From positions 1-39,034 of the forward strand of contig JAEUMJ010000150.1 of the NCBI GenBank assembly GCA_016792865.1: 39,034 nt of DNA, in the 5' to 3' direction. Source of the DNA: Hyphomicrobiales bacterium. GTDB taxonomy: Bacteria; Pseudomonadota; Alphaproteobacteria; Rhizobiales; Aestuariivirgaceae. A program made the translations under genes and the position numbers. Below, in pieces: positions 36,326 through 39,034 of this stretch; the first letter of the stretch is position 1, and each line of letters opens with the position of its first letter. Below the pieces are notes generated by a model that was not told the DNA's origin, ran no database searches, and saw only the letters and a list, made by a program, of their open reading frames with translations.

Positions 36326-36350
36326 CGCAAACCGGCATGTGATTGCCGTG

Positions 36351-36384
36351 AAGGGGGCCTCGATCGGGGCCCCCTTTGCTTTTG
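36351..36384 (+). terminator. Intrinsic terminator of lon
   Basis: AAGGGGGCC (36351-36359) pairs with GGCCCCCTT (36368-36376) around an 8-base loop, followed by TTTGCTTTTG. It separates lon from the riboswitch transcript. Confidence 0.88.
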
Positions 36385-36409
36385 TTGATTGCCCATAAGG
36401 TGTTGGCGG

Positions 36410-36606
36410 CGTAGTTTCCGGGGCGATGGTTCTGCTTCGCCAGTTCTGGGAAGCGGATCAAAAGGGAACACGGTGAGGCGTACCCAGAAGGGGCCAAATC
36501 CGTGACTGCCCGCGCAACTGTGAGCGGCGAGCCGACCCCATGACGCCACTGGTGAAAACCGGGAAGGCGGGCGAGGCGAAGAACCGCAAGTCAGGAGACC
36601 TGCCAT
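36410..36606 (+). promoter_or_regulatory. Cobalamin (B12) riboswitch
   Basis: The conserved cobalamin-binding core is present in order: AAAGGGAACACGGTG (36461-36475), GACTGCCCGCGCAACTGTGAGCGG (36504-36527), GCCACTGGTGAAAACCGGGAAGGCGG (36545-36570), and the B12 box GCAAGTCAGGAGACCTGCC at 36586-36604. It ends about 75 bases before the cbiM ATG. In the gap CGCGC and GCGCG near 36646-36664 form a possible stem just before the GGAGA ribosome site (36669-36673), consistent with translational control. Binding should shut down cbiM when B12 is plentiful. Confidence 0.95.
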
Positions 36607-36679
36607 CGCAACCGGCGGCTTGCAGCCGTCATCCTTGACTGACCTTTGCGCGCGTTGGGCGCGTTGATGGAGACTTTTC

Positions 36680-37357
36680 ATGCATATTGAACCCGGCGTC
36701 GTGGACGCCGCCAAGATCGGCTTGAGCTATGCAACAGGGGCGGCCTCGTTCGGCCTTCTGGGCAAGCTCGCGCTCGACACGCTCAAGACCTCCGGTGTGG
36801 GCGCATTCGTGCTGCGCTCGGCCATCGCTTCGGCATTGGTCTTCAGCTTCTTTGAAATCCTGCCGCATCACGCCGTCGGCGTTTCGGAGGTTCACCTGAT
36901 TCTCGGCACGACCTTGTTCCTGCTCTTCGGGGCAGGACCGGCCGCCGTGGGCCTGTCGCTCGGCCTCCTCATTCAGGGCCTGTTCTTCGCGCCCTTCGAC
37001 CTGCCGCAATACGGCATGAACGTCACCACGCTGCTGGTGCCCCTGGCCGCCATGAGCGTGCTGGCAAGGAAGATCATTCCTGAAAACACGGCCTACAAGG
37101 ATGTGGGCTATGGCCAGGCGCTCAAGCTCTCGATTGCCTACCAGGGCGGCATTGTCGCCTGGGTGGCGTTCTGGGCGTTCTATGGCCAGGGATTTGGTGC
37201 ACAGAACATTGCGAACGTGTTGTCGTTCGGCGCGGCCTACATGTCCGTCATCATCATCGAACCGCTGATCGATCTGGCGGTGCTGGCGGCAGCGAAATCG
37301 TTGTCGCGCGTGGAAAGGTCGGGCCTGTTCCAGTCCCGTCTTTATCGCGCGGCGTGA
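36680..37357 (+). CDS. cbiM: CbiM-type cobalt ECF transporter membrane component
   Basis: Substrate-capture membrane protein of cobalt energy-coupling factor transporters. The 225-residue protein starts MHIEPGVVDAAK, with His2 near the N-terminus as needed for metal binding. The segment SEVHLILGTTLFLLFGAGPAAVGL carries a second conserved His. It has about six to seven transmembrane segments. ATG 36680 has GGAGA 6 bases ahead. Cobalt rather than nickel is inferred from the B12 riboswitch upstream. No cbiN, cbiQ or cbiO gene for the rest of the transporter lies in this window, so this copy is solitary here. Confidence 0.85.
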   Translation: MHIEPGVVDAAKIGLSYATGAASFGLLGKLALDTLKTSGVGAFVLRSAIASALVFSFFEILPHHAVGVSEVHLILGTTLFLLFGAGPAAVGLSLGLLIQGLFFAPFDLPQYGMNVTTLLVPLAAMSVLARKIIPENTAYKDVGYGQALKLSIAYQGGIVAWVAFWAFYGQGFGAQNIANVLSFGAAYMSVIIIEPLIDLAVLAAAKSLSRVERSGLFQSRLYRAA

Positions 37358-37377
37358 TCTGCTGGCAGGATTGAATT

Positions 37378-37413
37378 ACGGCGGGGTGCCCATGCATCCC
37401 GCCGTTTCGTTTC
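37378..37413 (+). terminator. Terminator after cbiM
   Basis: ACGGCGGG (37378-37385) pairs with CCCGCCGT (37398-37405), followed by TTCGTTT. The T run is short and interrupted, so moderate strength is likely. It lies between the convergent cbiM and CMD-like genes. Confidence 0.7.
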
Positions 37414-37762
37414 ATGACCTGGGTGTTGCCATTTGCGCATAGGCATCGAGCACATGGCTGGCATACATCACTGATGGTCCGGCGCCCATGTAGATCGCCA
37501 TCCCCAGAGTCTCCATGATTTCCTCGCGGCTGGCGCCATGGCTGAGGGCGGCCTTGACGTGGAAGCCAATGCAATCATCGCAGCGCACGGCTACCGAAAT
37601 GCCCAGGGCGATAAGTTCCTTGCTCTTGGCGTCCAGGGCTTGCGGCTTGAGCGCTGCCTGGGCGAGGCCGGAGAATGCCTTCATCACATCCGGCTGTTCC
37701 GTGCGCATCTCCTTCAGGCGCGCGGAGACGCTCGTCAGATAGGCTGGCCAATCATTCTGCAT
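37412..37762 (-). CDS. Carboxymuconolactone decarboxylase-family (AhpD-like) protein
   Basis: A 116-residue protein of the CMD/AhpD fold. The redox motif VRCDDCIGFHVKAAL has the paired cysteines of CxxC followed by the conserved His, which fits an AhpD-like peroxidase or thiol-disulfide role more than the true decarboxylase. MYASHVLDAYAQ closes the fold. ATG 37762 is chosen because the similarity starts there; the upstream frame to 37831 is unlikely to be coding. It is a single leftward gene; its partner reductase is not in view, and the substrate is unknown. Confidence 0.85.
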   Translation of the reverse strand: MQNDWPAYLTSVSARLKEMRTEQPDVMKAFSGLAQAALKPQALDAKSKELIALGISVAVRCDDCIGFHVKAALSHGASREEIMETLGMAIYMGAGPSVMYASHVLDAYAQMATPRS

Positions 37763-37841
37763 ATTCGTGACTCCTAATATATACGAGGAGTGATCGCCGA
37801 TCGCTACTGGCCCGGCATTGATCCAGCGCAAATGGCAGGGC

Positions 37842-38480
37842 TCAGCGGCCTTGGGTCATGGCGATACGGAAGGCGAAAAAGGCAAAGACACCGGCGAAAC
37901 TGTAATCGATGCCGCGCAGGACGAGGGGCCGGGCCTTCAGCCACATCACAACCTTCTCCGCGCCCCAGATGAGGAGCGCTGCAAGTGGTGTGTTGATGGC
38001 AACGAAATAGAGACCGAGGAACAGCAGCTTTCCCGTGACGTTCGGATCATGGGCGGAAACAAACTGGGGCAGGAAGGTGATGAAGAACAGAACCACCTTC
38101 GGGTTGGTGAGGTTCACCGTGGTTCCGAGAATGAAACTGGAAAGGGCGGTGGATTTCGGCTGGTCAGTCCTGACGTTCAGGGAGGATCCGTTGCGCACCG
38201 CATCCACAGCCAGCCAGAGAAGATAGGCGGCGCCGACGATTTTCAGGGCCGTGAACGCCGTGGGCGAGGCGGCAATGACTGCGGACACACCAAAGGCCGC
38301 GAGCAGCGTGTGGACGACGCAGCCCAACTGCGTTCCGGCCATGGCTGCGATTCCGGCGCGACGGCCTGACACGATGGTGCGAGAAAGCCACAGGCTCATG
38401 TCCGGCCCCGGCGTGATGAAGAGCAGCATGGAGGCCAGCGAGTAAGCCAGGAAGGTTGCGAGGTCCGGAAGAAAAGTCAT
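37842..38480 (-). CDS. LysE/RhtB-family exporter
   Basis: A 212-residue membrane protein of the LysE superfamily with about six transmembrane helices. The signature LLFITPGPDMSLWLSRTIVSGRRAGI (from residue 20) and the NLTNPKVVLFFITFLPQF motif (from residue 124) are clear. The group exports amino acids such as homoserine, threonine or lysine; the substrate is not visible. It is a lone leftward gene between the CMD gene and hupB, and shares a 139-bp divergent region with hupB. Confidence 0.9.
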   Translation of the reverse strand: MTFLPDLATFLAYSLASMLLFITPGPDMSLWLSRTIVSGRRAGIAAMAGTQLGCVVHTLLAAFGVSAVIAASPTAFTALKIVGAAYLLWLAVDAVRNGSSLNVRTDQPKSTALSSFILGTTVNLTNPKVVLFFITFLPQFVSAHDPNVTGKLLFLGLYFVAINTPLAALLIWGAEKVVMWLKARPLVLRGIDYSFAGVFAFFAFRIAMTQGR

Positions 38481-38619
38481 TTATTTCAGCATCTTGATGA
38501 AAATTCCGAAAGCCTTGCCTGAAGTGCAGGGAAAACTTGCGAATCTCCCGCGTTCCGATTCAAGGTGAGGCCACGGCAAGGTTAGTTGCGTTCCACCCTT
38601 CTACTGGAGTGCTGCGCTC

Positions 38620-38895
38620 ATGAACAAGAGCGAACTCATTGCCAAGGTTGCCCACGACACCAAGCTGACGCGCGGGGAAGCCGAAGAAGTTGTGGAAGCG
38701 ACCATCGAAAACATCATCGAGGCACTGAAGGGCGGCGACGACGTGCGCCTGATGGGCTTTGGCGTGTTCACCGTTTCACGCCGCAAGGGGGGCGAGGCAC
38801 GCAACCCCAAGACCGGAAAGATCATCAAGATGCCGGCCTCCAAAAGGGCCCGGTTCAAACCTGGGAAACTTTTGAAGGAGGCCGTGAACAGCTAG
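38620..38895 (+). CDS. hupB: DNA-binding protein HU
   Basis: Histone-like dimer that bends and wraps DNA. The 91-residue protein begins MNKSELIAKVAHDTKLTRGEA and holds the beta-arm motif RNPKTGKIIKMPASKRARFKPGK, the DNA-contacting region of HU. Length and motifs are typical. ATG 38620 has GGAG 10 bases ahead. It is the last gene of the window, followed by a terminator. HU after lon is common in proteobacteria; here cbiM, the CMD gene and lysE lie between. Confidence 0.96.
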   Translation: MNKSELIAKVAHDTKLTRGEAEEVVEATIENIIEALKGGDDVRLMGFGVFTVSRRKGGEARNPKTGKIIKMPASKRARFKPGKLLKEAVNS

Positions 38896-38984
38896 CGCGA
38901 CGTTGTTCCTCCGGGGCTTCGGCGACGGCAGGGGGACACGCGCAGGGGACCAAGCGACACAACAGACGACACAGACTTACATCA

Positions 38985-39019
38985 GCCCCGCACGCCCTCA
39001 GAAACGTGTGGGGCATTTT
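38985..39019 (+). terminator. Terminator after hupB
   Basis: GCCCCGCACG (38985-38994) pairs with CGTGTGGGGC (39005-39014), one G-T pair, and is followed by ATTTTG. It lies 90 bases after hupB. The rest of the stretch to the window end shows no gene. Confidence 0.75.
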
Positions 39020-39034
39020 GTTGCCGGCGGGTGA

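Overview
The window reads as ordinary chromosome from a high-GC alphaproteobacterium, most likely of the Hyphomicrobiales (Rhizobiales) type. The reasons are a PopZ/DUF2497 polar organizer between tolC and valS, a glnB-glnA pair, DUF2852 and DUF1003 proteins, an AapJ-type amino-acid binding protein, an aerobic-type cobalamin pathway that uses CbiD, and a ClpP-ClpX-Lon-HU block. I see no insertion sequence, prophage, CRISPR array, toxin-antitoxin pair or obvious defence island.

Layout. 1-3728: cobalamin ring genes, with cobA and cobB leftward (cobB cut by the window edge) and cbiD and cobK rightward, head to head. 3761-4774: an amino-acid binding protein gene with no permease or ATPase genes beside it. 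4788-7380: a leftward run cysK-alaX-sseA (cysteine synthesis, tRNA-Ala editing, mercaptopyruvate sulfur transfer). 7479-8096: tRNA-Asn, a small membrane protein and tRNA-Cys. 8337-13454: tolC, popZ, valS. 13567-14426: ogt converging on a small Cys-rich secreted protein. 14530-16329: the glnB-glnA operon read leftward from a near-perfect sigma-54 promoter. 16540-17581: two small membrane proteins (DUF2852, DUF1003). 17680-20266: a pyrophosphate-type phosphofructokinase and the NAD(P)H-hydrate repair enzyme.

20261-26030 is the most accessory-looking part. Two compact divergent operons start from an 86-bp gap. The leftward one is DMT-DMT-MFS-unknown membrane protein; the rightward one is TPR protein-DMT-methyltransferase. 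The transported substrates cannot be read from the sequence.

26221-38895 holds tRNA-Leu, tig, clpP, clpX, lon and hupB in the usual proteostasis order, but with other genes in between: a DUF4405-like membrane protein, an outer-membrane barrel and ilvD between tig and clpP, and a cobalamin riboswitch with a lone cbiM, a carboxymuconolactone decarboxylase-like protein and a LysE exporter between lon and hupB. The riboswitch-cbiM unit is functionally linked to the cob genes at the left end: one makes the corrin ring and the other probably brings in cobalt under B12 control.

I found no clearly new multi-gene system. The best leads are the divergent transporter cluster, the cysK-alaX-sseA operon, the riboswitch-controlled solitary CbiM and a PopZ with an unusual linker.
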